A DNA stretch of 64,000 bases from contig JAUPFP010000038.1 of NCBI GenBank assembly GCA_036925085.1, positions 728,001 to 792,000 of the forward strand, written 5' to 3'. Positions within the stretch are counted from its first letter, which is position 1. Each line of letters begins with the position of its first letter. This document shows positions 11,261 to 22,491 of the stretch, piece by piece. A program made the translations under genes and the position numbers. The notes under the pieces are model-generated. The model did no database searches, was not told where the DNA came from, and saw nothing but the letters and a program-made list of their open reading frames with translations. This stretch comes from Brachycybe producta (taxonomy: Eukaryota > Arthropoda > Diplopoda > Playtdesmida > Andrognathidae).

Positions 11261-12540
11261 CATTTAAAGTTGGTTATAAAATCGTTAGAATTTCTTATTT
11301 ATTGACAAGATCATTTTAATAAAATGAATTAAGTCAAACGAAACCAATTACAAAAAAATTACTTAAAAAAGAAAGTTAAGTTCGCAAAAAAAGAGTTAAA
11401 ACCACGACATTGGATTCGAATTTTAAACGCAGTTTTTTTTCTCAAACACGTCAAGGTTGCTCACTCACTCGCTCGTTTTTTCATTAAGCAATAAACGAGC
11501 GGCTAATTAGTCAATTAGATAATAGGTGGGGCTGTATGTGTTAGGTATGGTCTGATTGCCACCCTTATTTCATTCAATTTGCACCTGAGCAAGAAAAGAG
11601 AAAGACCTTGAAACACCATTTAATCTATCTATTCTTGGCTTTCATTCTCATAATTACTCTCAGCCTTTAAAAAAAATTAACTCCATAACTTCACTTTTTG
11701 CCATTGTCATGAAAATAACAATAAACAAAAGAAAGCCCAAGTGAAAAAGGGGAGAGAGAGAAAAAAATACAAACAACACCAACAACACAAGATTGAAAAG
11801 TAACTGAGGCGAATAGAAACAAACAATCAAAATCCACCCCTCAAACCAACTTCATCTCCTGCAGAAGCTAATATTCTAATTTGCATAATAAAATTCGTAG
11901 ATTGTACATCCTTTTTGTACTGAGAGAGAGATAAACGCAAAACTCCGTAAATATCCTACTCATTACTATTGGAAAGTACCCATTATTACTCATTCATTTT
12001 TCCCCCTACAACCAGTTTGTTTTTTGTTTTACTTTTTAAGTTATACATCAAAGTTTGGGATCATTAACTTGGAGTCTTCAAATAATCGACCCACTTGACT
12101 GCAAAAGAACCGATCTTCCATTATTCATAACAAAAATTACTTTCCCCATATATAGAAGAAGAAGATCCAGAGTTCATAAAAACAGCAACAAAAAATCACT
12201 TCCAATATTTCATCTTATCTCTTTTTTCAAATCAATACTTTCATATATAGTTTATTAGCTAAGTATTTGACAGCTACTGCAGAAAAAAATGGTGAAAATA
12301 CAAAAAAAAAACATCCCTTTCAAAAATTGTTTTTACTCTTAATTTATTAATTATGAAAGTGTTTCTATAAATGGTAATACTTTTAAGTTTTAACTTTATA
12401 CTTGGTAACCTTTTGACCAAAAAAAAAATATTGCTATCTATCAAAACCGCTAGGTAGCACCACAATTGAGAGGTTTTTCTCTTCTTCAAATATATGTCAC
12501 ACTGTCAATCTGTGGAATCAGTCAAAATGCTAAATGAATC
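11261..12540. other. AT-rich non-coding stretch
   Basis: No gene supported. It contains GA runs (about 11751-11767 and 11920-11934) and small AT-driven open frames, one of which begins at a TTG rather than an ATG. Confidence 0.5.
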
Positions 12541-12634
12541 TGCAAAACAACCAACCTGCTAGTGAATCTGCAAAATTCAATACCTAAAAATGTATTGAAT
12601 TTTGCAGATTCAATAGCAGGTTGGTTGTTTTGCA
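12541..12634. repeat. Near-perfect hairpin, 43-bp stem and 8-nt loop
   Basis: The two 43-base arms (12541-12583 and 12592-12634) are reverse complements with one mismatch (42/43), around the loop CTAAAAAT. Arm landmarks are ACCAACCTGCTA and GAATCTGCAAAATTC. The near identity points to a recent origin or to selection on pairing. It could be a young MITE, the core of a larger palindrome or a transcribed hairpin. Open frames run through it on both strands only because it is stop-poor. Confidence 0.85.
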
Positions 12635-12717
12635 GAATGACAGTAACATTTAATAGTAAAACAGTCGTGCAACTTGCACGAAACAAAAAGACATACTTAA
12701 GGCAACCGGAAAAATAT

Positions 12718-12803
12718 ATAAGGGACATAAATTATGTGAAATGTTGAAGCAAATCAGTGTACACTCAACTTGCTTCAGAATTTCACATACAATGTAATGT
12801 CGC
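12718..12803. repeat. Imperfect hairpin
   Basis: ATGTGAAATGTTGAAGCAA on the left pairs with TTGCTTCAGAATTTCACAT on the right, with flanking GACAT/ATGTC. It lies 84 bp downstream of the 43-bp-stem hairpin and may belong to the same inverted-repeat unit. Confidence 0.55.
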
Positions 12804-14637
12804 ATAAAATGATTGAAATTCTTCATGTGACTCCTTATATTGGCGTCAATCTCAATACTATAGTGTTTAGAATCCCTAAGTAAACCACAAAGTGAACTCC
12901 AGATTGTACTTCATTATTTTTCATCCAAAAAGGTATGTTTGAAGCCATCTTTCCATGTGCACAGTAGGTCATCTTTTTGTAATGAAAACGTATGGGGAGG
13001 TTTTTAATGACTTAGGCGATTTTTTTTCAGGGACTTTTGTCTAATTGTTTCAGGTAGTACATTTGGAAACTTTTAATTTGGTATATACATTATGTGGAAG
13101 TTTTTGTACTGTATAAGCGTAAGTGAAATCACCCTAAACCTTTTAATATAGTGAATAGCTATAAAATCATTGAATTATTTTTATACATCCTTAGGTCACA
13201 CAAGAGTGGCAAAGAGAAAACAATTAACACTTAAAAAATAATTCAAACATAAGAGTTAAATTAACTTCGTCAGAAAGTAAATTAGAGGAATATATTATAA
13301 TATATAAAGAATAGCACTATCTATATTTTAAAAAGGGAGGAGAGGAAGAGGAGGAGGAGGGGGGGGACAGTTTTGATGAAAAAAGTGCGGCCATCAGAAG
13401 CAATTTTAAACTTTAAAGCAATATAAATAATTTGTGGCAGCCATTTTCAAGAGGTATAAACAATAATGACAGAAATGTGGTCGTTTTCCATTTGAGCTGG
13501 CAAAACGCAAGAAAAAAAGAAATATAAGAAAGATCTTTGATTAGGGTTGCAAACTATGTTTTTTTTTGTTCACTACAGAAAAAATCTACAAGTGTGACTC
13601 GGTGTTCAACTCTTGAGCTCGCGTGCCCATAACGCAGCCCCCCATTGAATGTATTTGGCCCTCTTTCTTAACATTTTGGCAGTCTCTGGTTGAACACCAG
13701 TCTAGTAAAAGTGGAGATCTCCAGCTAAGAGAAGAAAAAACACTTTATTGCCGTTTCTGTTTACATACTGTAATGGAAAACTTCTAAAGACACAAGATTT
13801 ATGCAGTCATATTTCAGTCACTATTAGTGGCAACACTGCGGGAAACATGGATTAGAAATTAGTTACATTTACAAATACTAATGAGCTACTAAGGGGCCTT
13901 CAAAAACTATGGCAGAGTTATATACATAAAAATTAATAAAGGTTACAAAAAGCAGTTGTTAACTTTGGATATTTATGCGTTTAAAAAAAATTTTTTTAAG
14001 AAATAAACTTTGGTGAAACAAGTTTAGAAAAGCTTAAAAAAGTATAATAAAAAAGGGAGGGGAATTGAAGGAGGACCAACCTCCAAAAAAAAATACACAC
14101 ATTCTAAAATAAAACATTGAATGTGGACGTCAAAGAGAGATAAGTTTCACCTTTTAAAAAATACTGATATTAGTTATAGGAGTTGAACACATAAAATGGT
14201 CAAAACAGGTCAACAAATGTTAGTTCAAGTGTATTGGAAGAGAGAGAAAGAAAAAGTCGACGAAATATGGAAGGTAGAGTGACGCCTGGTGGTGAGAGGC
14301 GGCATTATTTACGACCAAACTTTTTTTTTTTTTGAACGTGTAATAATAAGTTGGAGACGACGGGGAGTAACAACAATCGACTCCTTTTGAGAGTACCATA
14401 AAAATAAAAAAATAAATCCATGAAAAACACATCTAAAAAGGCGTCTAAAATACACACAAGACTGTCAGCAAGCAAGAGAGAGTACCGTGAAATTCATGCT
14501 GAGAAGGAAGTTAAAACATACACACAATATTATAGAAAAAAGATGAAAACCTGAACGAAGAATGTGAATTTCATGGCGCGGCGCCCCCTATAGACCTCAG
14601 AAACACCACAACAACATGCGGCGGCTACTCCTGTTAA
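12804..14637. other. Non-coding stretch with purine-rich tract
   Basis: No gene recognised. A G/A-rich tract at about 13335-13367 ends in a G run. The rest is AT-rich. Confidence 0.5.
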
Positions 14638-14763
14638 TGTCAAATGTTTCAAAATGGCCGCCATTAGTTTATTATTGCTGTCAAATATTTCAAAATGGCC
14701 GCCATTACTTTATTAGTGCTGTCACAAATGTTTCAAGGCAGTCTGCCATTAGTTTACTATTGC
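14638..14763 (+). repeat. Three 41-44-bp tandem repeats with AAATGGCCGCCATTA core
   Basis: Units start at 14638, 14679 and 14720, each TGTCA...TTTCAA...GCCATTA...TTATT(A/G)(T/G)TGC-like; the third is diverged and 3 bp longer. The first two contain AAAATGGCCGCCATTA, a near-palindrome built on the YY1-type core GCCATNTT/AANATGGC. The sequence shows the repetition; factor binding is inference. Confidence 0.75.
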
Positions 14764-14769
14764 AGTAAA

Positions 14770-14925
14770 CTAAAAGTGGCGATCGCGTGCATTGGCTACA
14801 TTTACTGCACCATTCATTGCTGTATGTGTCCTGCAATAAACTGCACGATTTGCAAATTATTTCTTGCACGCAGTATTTGCAGAACTATTTTTACTGAAAG
14901 GCTATTCATTGTGTGCTTACACACC
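14770..14925 (+). mobile_element. Diverged family F-like fragment
   Basis: GTGGCGATCGCGTGCATTGG followed by TTTACTGCA and TTTCTTGCACG resembles the F arms, but the two ends do not pair cleanly. A 99-residue open frame passes through it; it is repeat sequence with no protein family signature, so I do not call a gene. Confidence 0.35.
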
Positions 14926-15316
14926 AATACTGTTGAGCAAAGCTTTGCTTTTCAAGAATGTTTGCCAGCTATACAGAGGACAATGCATTGTTAGATGGAA
15001 TTTTTACTAGAAATCTCCGTATAAGTAAACATGGCCATCGGAAGCTTATTAAAGAAGTATAAGAGCTAGAACTGATGCATATTCTTAGTCATTTTTTTTT
15101 CCTAATGTAGATTAAGTTTTAAACTATGAAGTTCTTTTACAGCACATATACTGTAGACTGTATTTCTGTTTAAGGACAAATTCAATTTGATGATGCTCTC
15201 AAAACTTTGTCGTAAGTGACAATAATTTATGATTGGGAATTATCCCTCCCCCTGAGTTGAATTGAAATGAACATGATTGCACTTCAAGAAATGACAAAAA
15301 TATTGTTGTCAATCTA

Positions 15317-15533
15317 AAGCGGCGATCACAGTGGCTATTTCTCTCATAAGATTCCAAGCAAGAATTAAGTCAAATATTGCTGTGAATGTTGCACAATTTC
15401 ATTCAAACAATCGAAGATCAGCGTTTTCTGTAAACCGGTGTACAAGAAACTGTTAAGGTTTAGCAATCACAATTTATTGCAGAGCAAATTGCAGCGAGTC
15501 TTACTTTAAATATTTCCAATGTGATTGCCGCTT
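15317..15533 (+). mobile_element. Family F element, copy 2
   Basis: Begins GCGGCGATCACAGTGGCTAT and ends CCAATGTGATTGCCGCTT, which are inverted ends. Internal TTGCAGCGAGTCTTACTTTA and CAAGAATTAAG match the family. About 217 bp, non-coding. Confidence 0.65.
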
Positions 15534-15577
15534 CACACAATTTATTGCAAAAGACAATACATTGTATACGATGTATG

Positions 15578-15740
15578 GTTACTATCAGTTGTCAACTAGA
15601 GTTCCAGCATCTCACCAGTGTTTTTGATTTTAAAAAACATTATTGGTTGCTCTAAACGTGATTGTTACTTCACAATTGGATCCTGAGCCACAGATTAAGA
15701 AATATTTGCTTAATATTGGAAAAAAAAATCCGAGCCTTAA
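15578..15740 (+). mobile_element. Family A MITE, copy 3 (right half only)
   Basis: Starts inside the element at ACTATCAGTTGTCAACTAGA and runs to the terminal AAATCCGAGCCTTAA. The outer left arm is missing, so this is a truncated copy. It adjoins F-like sequence on both sides (GGTAATCACAATTTACTGC follows). Confidence 0.65.
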
Positions 15741-16887
15741 TTATTACAGTGGTAATCACAATTTACTGCTGGAAACATTGCAGTAAATGGTACCAGTATC
15801 ATAATGCTTTAGATTTGTGGTAACATCTGTCTCATTTCTGGTGTGCTTTAGGCTACCTATTGTCAAAAATCTTCAAATCTGTCAAAACTGTTCTAATTTT
15901 TCCCATGCAATACAAAAATGTCGATTATAAAAGTGAACATATGTATTCAATGATTGCAGCCGCTTTCCGTTTTTTTTTTTAAATCTTCCGGTCAAATTAC
16001 GATTTGTTTGACGTTCAGATTTTACATTGTATCTGAACCTCTCACCTGGTCTAAAATTTATGTTAATGAAGTATTAAATTCCATCAAAATTGCATGCATC
16101 CTTTGCTAAACCCCTAAGTTCCTTCCATTAGGAAGAATCATTCTGTCAATTTTTCATCCCTTGGTATATACATATATTCATAGATGGTCAGAAATCTCAT
16201 ACGATATGGCTGACGACTTTTCAAATAAAAGAAAAACTTCTTAATTCATTCAATCTAAAACTATCCCTAATTCTTTTTTCTACTTTACCCCCCCCCCCCC
16301 CCCCACCCCTCCTCCGTTAACCAATACAATAATCAAGCTTTATATAAAGTAAAGTAATATAATGAAACATCCCTTTCAACACTATGATTATTTCTTCATT
16401 GCAAAGTGTATAATCTACATGTTAATAAAGCCTTGAAAACTTCCTGTGTTACTTTTTTTTTTCTTCTTTCTCTCTCTCTAAAACATGTTCTGCATATGTT
16501 AAGTTTAATAACTACAAAATCAAACGAAAAGAGAAAAAATAAAAACTTGATAAAATTTGCAACAACATTTATTACAACCGAGTTAAATATAAGTTAGAGA
16601 ATATGTCAATCACACCATTGGAACTAATGATACTGTTTAAGGAACATAATTGTTGCACAAATACAACTATTTTCATCGAATTATAAGCAATCATTTTCAA
16701 AATACTTATTACAATCTGCTAAATAATCCACCCCATTACTTTTTATAGGTATCAGGAGTCATATCAATGAAATTGTATCCGTTTTAAACAGATTTTTATT
16801 ATATTAAGGCATGTTATATATTTATTAGGATGCAAATGTATTATCCACAACTGTTGCACTTGGAAATCCTGAGTGGTTCACAGTGGT
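15741..16887. other. Non-coding stretch with a 17-base C run
   Basis: No gene seen. A run of 17 C lies at 16288-16304. A short F-like fragment occurs at about 15745-15800. Confidence 0.5.
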
Positions 16888-16891
16888 TCTG

Positions 16892-17146
16892 AGTGGCGTT
16901 CACATTGGCAATATTTAAAGCAAGATTCACTGCAATGTGTGTCCTTGAATGAATTGCAATTACCAGTGTCGTACAGTACTCTTGCAAGACTTAAAAGTGG
17001 TTTCTTGCACACCGTCTTAAAGAAAACGCTTATCTTCGTTTTTTTCTGTACAAGAAAGTGTGCAAGATTCACAGCGATAGTTGACCTATTTCTTGCACGA
17101 AATCTTGCGAGAAAAAATAAATAGCTAGTGTGATCGCCACTTTAGA
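16892..17146 (+). mobile_element. Family F element, copy 3
   Basis: Left end GTGGCGTTCACATTGGCAAT; right end GCTAGTGTGATCGCCACTTT, its inverted counterpart. The interior contains several TTGCACA/CTTGCAAGA units. Open frames on both strands are shadows of the palindrome. Confidence 0.65.
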
Positions 17147-17236
17147 CTTTTGCCACGATTTCACACTTTTCTAAAGCTTTCGTAAATGAACAACGGTTTA
17201 ATGGAATTCATCTCTAGACAAATGATGATGCTAACT

Positions 17237-17302
17237 CGCCACATTTTTGACGAATGTTCGCCACATTTTTGACGAATGTTCGCCACATTTTTGACGAATG
17301 TT
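17237..17302 (+). repeat. Three perfect 22-bp tandem repeats
   Basis: The unit CGCCACATTTTTGACGAATG plus TT occurs three times without a mismatch, followed by a partial CGCCA. No gene is associated. Confidence 0.9.
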
Positions 17303-17307
17303 CGCCA

Positions 17308-19435
17308 AGTTTTTGCTCTAAAGAGCAATGGAGGTCAAAAATACACTTTTTAATACTGTGAACAAACGTTTATTTTAAAAGATATCGTCATAAAAATACG
17401 TTTAAATTTTGCCTGAATTGTGTCAGGAAATTTGTGAACCAACTAGGGGCCTATACCTTTCATTTATCAAAAATGTGATCCATTTCTTGATTTAAGAGGA
17501 GGAGGCTATCTGGAGCGCTGTATTTTCTTTCACCTCAAATATCGACTATTTATTTTGGTAATTAATTGCCCAAAATAAGTTACTAAAACGATCACTCCGG
17601 TGACACCCATTACACTGGAGTGAAATTAAAAATATCAGTGCCATAAGGCATAAACTGAATTTATTGTAGCCTTATTGGATTTTTTTTTGGCGAAAGGAAA
17701 ACGGTTTTTAGTGATCCACTTAGGTCTACGGGAATTACCACGAATAGGCTATCTTCAAAATTCTTGTAAAAATAGAAGGAAACTTAGTTTGTTTATGCAA
17801 AAGTATCAGTGAATTCATAGTACTGACACTGTACTGTATATCTGACTGCTTATTGTAATTTAAATTATGGTTAAAAAATAACTTGTGTGCGAAAAAAACG
17901 AACACACACCATGTTAAACAGCAATACCAGGCATTGCATCATACTTTTCTCAGGCATGCCGATAGCCTCTTAAGTCAGAAAAAGTCGCAATGATTTTCAG
18001 GTATAGGTCTATATATCCAAAGAATGCCCCTGATTTCCTGCTCCTCCTCCTTCTCTTTTTTATCATTTGGAAAATTATCAAATACCATGAATCGACCTCA
18101 CAAGATGAATACAACACAAGTAGAAATATGAACACAAGAAAAACTTACTTCATCATACATTTCATAGTTTGATGGTTATTATGACCAAGATGCAAAAAAC
18201 AAAATGAAAATAGTTAAAAAGTTAAGTTATGGAAGAAGTGACTAAAGCCAAAGCAATAAAGCAAAAACCAAGAGAAAACAAACCCAAGAAATAAAAACAA
18301 TTTTTTTTAAATAATTAACAACAAAAAATAAGAGACTTGAAAGATATATTAGAAGCTGGACAAAACAACCCCATAAAATAAATTTCACTCCCCCTCACAC
18401 ACACAAAAAATAGTTTAAAGTCTCTCCTCTCTCTCTCTATCTTTTTCTACCAATAAATTAATGGCCCGTAAAAACTAGAAATTCAAACAAAAAGTCCAAC
18501 TAAAAAATACAAATAATCGCAAAAAGAGAAAAGAAAAATACCTAGCAGAACATAAGAGAAACATCGTCCTTGTAACTTGTTGTTTAAAGATTCTTACAAC
18601 AAGAGAGAATCGGGTTATTTTTTTGCGCAGGTGTTTGTTTGGTGGCCATTTTTCCTGAGATTTTTACCTGAATTTCCCACGTAGACACACACACACAAGC
18701 CTAGCACAACCTACTCCTAATTGGCTGTAATTTATAACTTATAAGGCTACTGTTTGAATTTATAAACAAGTCAAATTTATCTTTTACACAAAACTATAAG
18801 ACTATAGGGCCATTTTATATTTAAGCACTTCCATGAGATTTAAAACTGAACAAGAAGTTGACAACATTGCAAATTATTTTAACACGTAGTCTTATTATTT
18901 GGACCCTAAGATGCATTTGCACGCGTACCATAATTATTTTAACCTGTGATCACAAGTAACATCTGCAATGAATCAGTATTCAAAAGAAAAATAAGGTAGC
19001 CATTTTGAATTTCACTGAAAATGCCTGCCTGCCTTACTCCATCAACTATGTTATTAAAAAGATTATATCACCCTCTTAAATCAAACTTGGTGTTGTCAAT
19101 TTGGAGGTTGTTTTTTCAAGCATACTCATAATTTAGTGTCATTTTGGAATGTTTAAAAAAAAATGAGCAATCCTATGTTTTTAAAAGCAATGGGATGATG
19201 AAAAGAAAGATGTAAGCAGAATTAAGATTGGTTCTCTCCTTGCTCTCCAATAAATGATGCAAATAATCAAAAAGAAAAATATTCAACAAAGAAATTATTC
19301 AACTCATTTGTGAAATGGGTTGAATAAATACCTAATCAAATTGGAATTATCTAAAGAGACGACAAAGTTGACATTACAAACAAAGCACCTTTAAACATTT
19401 AACTAACAAACTCATAATTATGTATAACTACAACT
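17308..19435. other. AT-rich non-coding stretch
   Basis: Nothing gene-like. CT runs near 18421-18440 and scattered poly-A. Confidence 0.5.
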
Positions 19436-19730
19436 ATTTTTATGCAATATCAAACAACTGTTTCTCAATCTATGGCCCAATTGTGACGTAATCCCGTTTA
19501 GATCGACCAACAATTATGTTTTTTTTTCAATTAAAACACTGCTTAGAGGCTAGAACTCTAGTTCACCAATGATAGTAACCAGAAATCTAGCCTCTAATCA
19601 GCTTTTGTTAAATTATAAAAACTAAAAAGCATAACTGCAGTTGCTGTAATGATATTATTCCAAAATTGACACTTGGGCCACAAATTGAGAAACAGTTGCT
19701 TGATATTGCATAAAAATCCCAGCTCTAATA
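19436..19730 (+). mobile_element. Family A MITE, copy 4
   Basis: Opens TTTTTATGCAATATCAAAC and closes with the inverted TTGATATTGCATAAAAATCC plus CAGCTCTAATA. The full internal order is present (TTTCTCAATC, GGCCCAA, AGAGGCTAGAACTCTAGTT, TCTAGCCTCTAATCAGC, TTGGGCCACAAATTGAGAAA). About 295 bp; the extreme left end is eroded. Confidence 0.8.
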
Positions 19731-20611
19731 ATAAAAAACCCCAAAAAAACTATCTATAATAAAAATAAATTTTGTAATTTTATTGAAAACAATATTTTAT
19801 TGCAAAACAATTAAAAAATGGCAAAAATGAATTCCCCAAGGTGTAGAACAATTGCTGCTATTTCCATTTAACATGACATAAAAAGCTAGCATAGATAGAA
19901 ATTGCTCTGTGCCTTGACCTCACCCATCCGTCAATATTAATTGACTACAAGGAATTTTTTCAGTTTAGAAAAACTTATGAAGAACCTTGACATTTAACGA
20001 TAAGGTTGTATTATATAGCGAGGACCGAAGTTCCCCCAGAACACTGGATTTTTTTTCTTCTTCTTCAATCTTCATTCCGAGAGCACCAGCTCCCCTTCCC
20101 CCATCTACATTATCACCCCACTTTCTTTCTAGGTTTTGCATGCATGTGTGACTTCACGGTATTTCACCCATTTAGGCACATTTCGAACGTTACGCATTCT
20201 TTTATCGTTTAACCCTGTCATCGAATGACTAATTGACTTTGGGTCAACTTGTTAAAAAAAGTAAGAACTCAACTCTCCATAGCGAAAACATCAATTTGAG
20301 AGCAAAACATTCAGAGCTCTCAGACTCAGCCCTCATTTTGTTAGAAATCTTATTTTATTAATAGACTATGTGGGAGGTGAATTCTATACAAAAACAAATT
20401 TTAATATAATATAAATACTAAATTAAAGGTTTGAAAGTTCACAACCTGAAAAAGAAAGAAAAGTCCTGAAAAATTCGTGAAAATCATCCAAAAAAAAACT
20501 AATTGAAACAAAATGTTGAAGCACAAAAAGATGATCCAGTATAACACTAACATTATAAATTAATGTAATTGACTGTGCTTCAAATTTATCAATTTATGTC
20601 ACTTGAAGTCA
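19731..20611. other. Non-coding stretch
   Basis: No gene or element recognised. An open frame at about 20006-20212 starts at TTG, not ATG, and has no recognisable domain. Confidence 0.45.
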
Positions 20612-20955
20612 GGTCCAGACTAGAACAAAACAAAGAACCGAAAACCGTTCGCAAACAGTATGAACGGTTTTCCGAACATGTTTAACTGTTAACAAATTTT
20701 ATTATTCTGTTCGGCCCCGATCCACCAATTGTCGGTTTTAGCTAGTCACATGAAAGGATGTTCGTGGTTCAGGCCAGGAGTCGTTTGGAGTTCTCAGCGA
20801 ACATTTTCCCAAACATTCATTCCAAGGTTACCAACTGGGAACATGTTCTGTTCAAGTTTAGACACTCCGGAAACACAGCAACTAGAGTAACAAACATGTT
20901 CTTTTAAAAATAGTCTTGAATTCGGTCTGCTCGGTGTTCTGTTCTAGTCTGGACC
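20612..20955 (+). mobile_element. Family I inverted-repeat element, copy 1
   Basis: An element of about 344 bp. The left end GGTCCAGACTAGAACA is inverted at the right end TGTTCTAGTCTGGACC. The interior has repeated GAACATGTTC-type motifs and CGAACATTTTCCC. Copy 2 lies at about 34405-34758. Non-coding. Confidence 0.8.
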
Positions 20956-21930
20956 CACCCAGATAGGTAGTTCTTTACGTTTGTCAAGTGATTTTACCGG
21001 GGGAAACAAATCTTAAGTCCAAGATTTTTAGCTTGTGGGGCTATAGGGTTCTCGAGGATGCTGAGTGAAGTGAATCCGTCTGCTTATAAATTAAGCCCTG
21101 AAAAAGAAAGAGGTTCTTCATCTAGCTAGTTTCTACCTGAAGAATTATAATAAAGCTCCTTTCTCTCCGTTCATTTCCTCACTTTCATGATAGAACATTT
21201 GTGAAACAGAACAGCTACGCTCTGTTATTACCACACCATTAGAACCAAATTAAACTCCTTTATAGTTCAAAATATATTATATAGAGAAAAATGTTCAAAA
21301 ACTATAAAAGCCTAATCTTTTCAGCACTCCCTTTGAAAATAAGCGGAGTAACTTAACACCAAATAGGTTTATAATAGTGGAAAGAAAGAGAGAAAGAAAA
21401 AACAGGGAGGAGTCGCATAATATTAACTTTAAAAATAACAAGTAAAACATTAAAAATGACCATCACGATACGTATATTATATATGAAGACGGTTAAATAA
21501 TGATTATTAATAAGGAGAAAGAAAAAAATCTCTCTTTCTCTCTCTCTGAAAATTGGCAGCGTTAGAAATGTAAAACTTCACAGTTAAGAGATAACCATCA
21601 AAAAATTAATGCGACAAATCACGACCATAAAAAACAATGATTTATAAAAACGTGACAAGGTAAAATGCAATTTTCAAAAATAATCGCCCATCATCTTCTT
21701 TAAATAGTTCAATTTTTCTCTACAAGAGGTGGCCAACCTTTTACTAGCCACTTTTTACCATCATCATATATGTTAGTTCAATATCTCCTAATTTTTACAT
21801 TTTTTTTTTATGCGATGATTTTTTTGAAATTTTAACAAAAAGAAAAAATATATTAACCAAAAACTGTCTTAAGAAAATTGATGATGAGTGCCGCCACATC
21901 ATGCAGTAATTATTTTTTAAAAATAAATTT
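20956..21930. other. Non-coding stretch
   Basis: Nothing gene-like. A CT run lies near 21530-21547. Confidence 0.5.
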
Positions 21931-22030
21931 AATGACTACATAATCAAATTTATAGTTAAACTCATCTAATTTTACATAAAACTTACGTTTATGAGTTTAG
22001 CAATACCTTTGACTATGTATTAAATCCCCA
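21931..22030 (+). mobile_element. Family D hairpin element, copy 2
   Basis: A hairpin of about 100 bp with arms AATGACTACATAATCAAA / TTTGACTATGTATTAAA and TAGTTAAACTCAT / ATGAGTTTAGCAA. It lies immediately upstream of a family C element. Confidence 0.6.
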
Positions 22031-22043
22031 TAAATCCCCTTAT

Positions 22044-22350
22044 ACCTTGTACACACATGAGTTAAATGAATTCAAATTAAATGTGTTTAGGAGAATTATA
22101 CGGAATCCAGTTAAGGACATGAACACCAAATAAAAATGATTAATTAATGAATTAATATTTTAAATTGAAATTTACTAAATCAATATTTTGTCAATAGTTT
22201 ATATATTTAAGTATGTTTAAGTATTAACTCAATATTTTCAGATTCATTAACTGAATAAATTGAATTCGATATATTGTTTGTTTGTCCTTCACAGGGCTCT
22301 GTAGAACACGTTTATTATTTAAATGCATTTAAATTATCAGGTGTGTACTA
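22044..22350 (+). mobile_element. Family C MITE, copy 1
   Basis: An AT-rich element of about 307 bp. The left end is CCTTGTACACACATGAGTTA, with an inverted, diverged right end carrying ATCAGGTGTGTACTAG. Internal landmarks are TACGGAATCCAGTTAAGGAC and TTCACAGGGCTCTGTAGAAC. It sits between two D elements. Non-coding. Confidence 0.8.
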
Positions 22351-22354
22351 GATA

Positions 22355-22491
22355 TTAAGGTTGTATTTTTAATGATTGCTAAGTCAAAGATAGTGCTAAC
22401 CCCACAGACATTAAAAAGGAAGTTTCATGTAAAAGCTGATGGAATTTAGCACTTGCTTTAACTTAGCGATCATTAAGAATATGAACCTTAA
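22355..22491 (+). mobile_element. Family D element, copy 3
   Basis: Ends TTAAGGTT and AACCTTAA are inverted, followed inward by ATGATTGCTAAGTCAAAG and its inverted partner TTAACTTAGCGATCAT. 137 bp, non-coding. It directly follows family C copy 1. Confidence 0.75.

Noticed and set aside
14695-14994. 99-residue Cys-rich plus-strand frame
   Set aside because: Spans the tandem repeats and an F-like fragment; Cys codons come from TTGC/TGCA motifs of the repeat.
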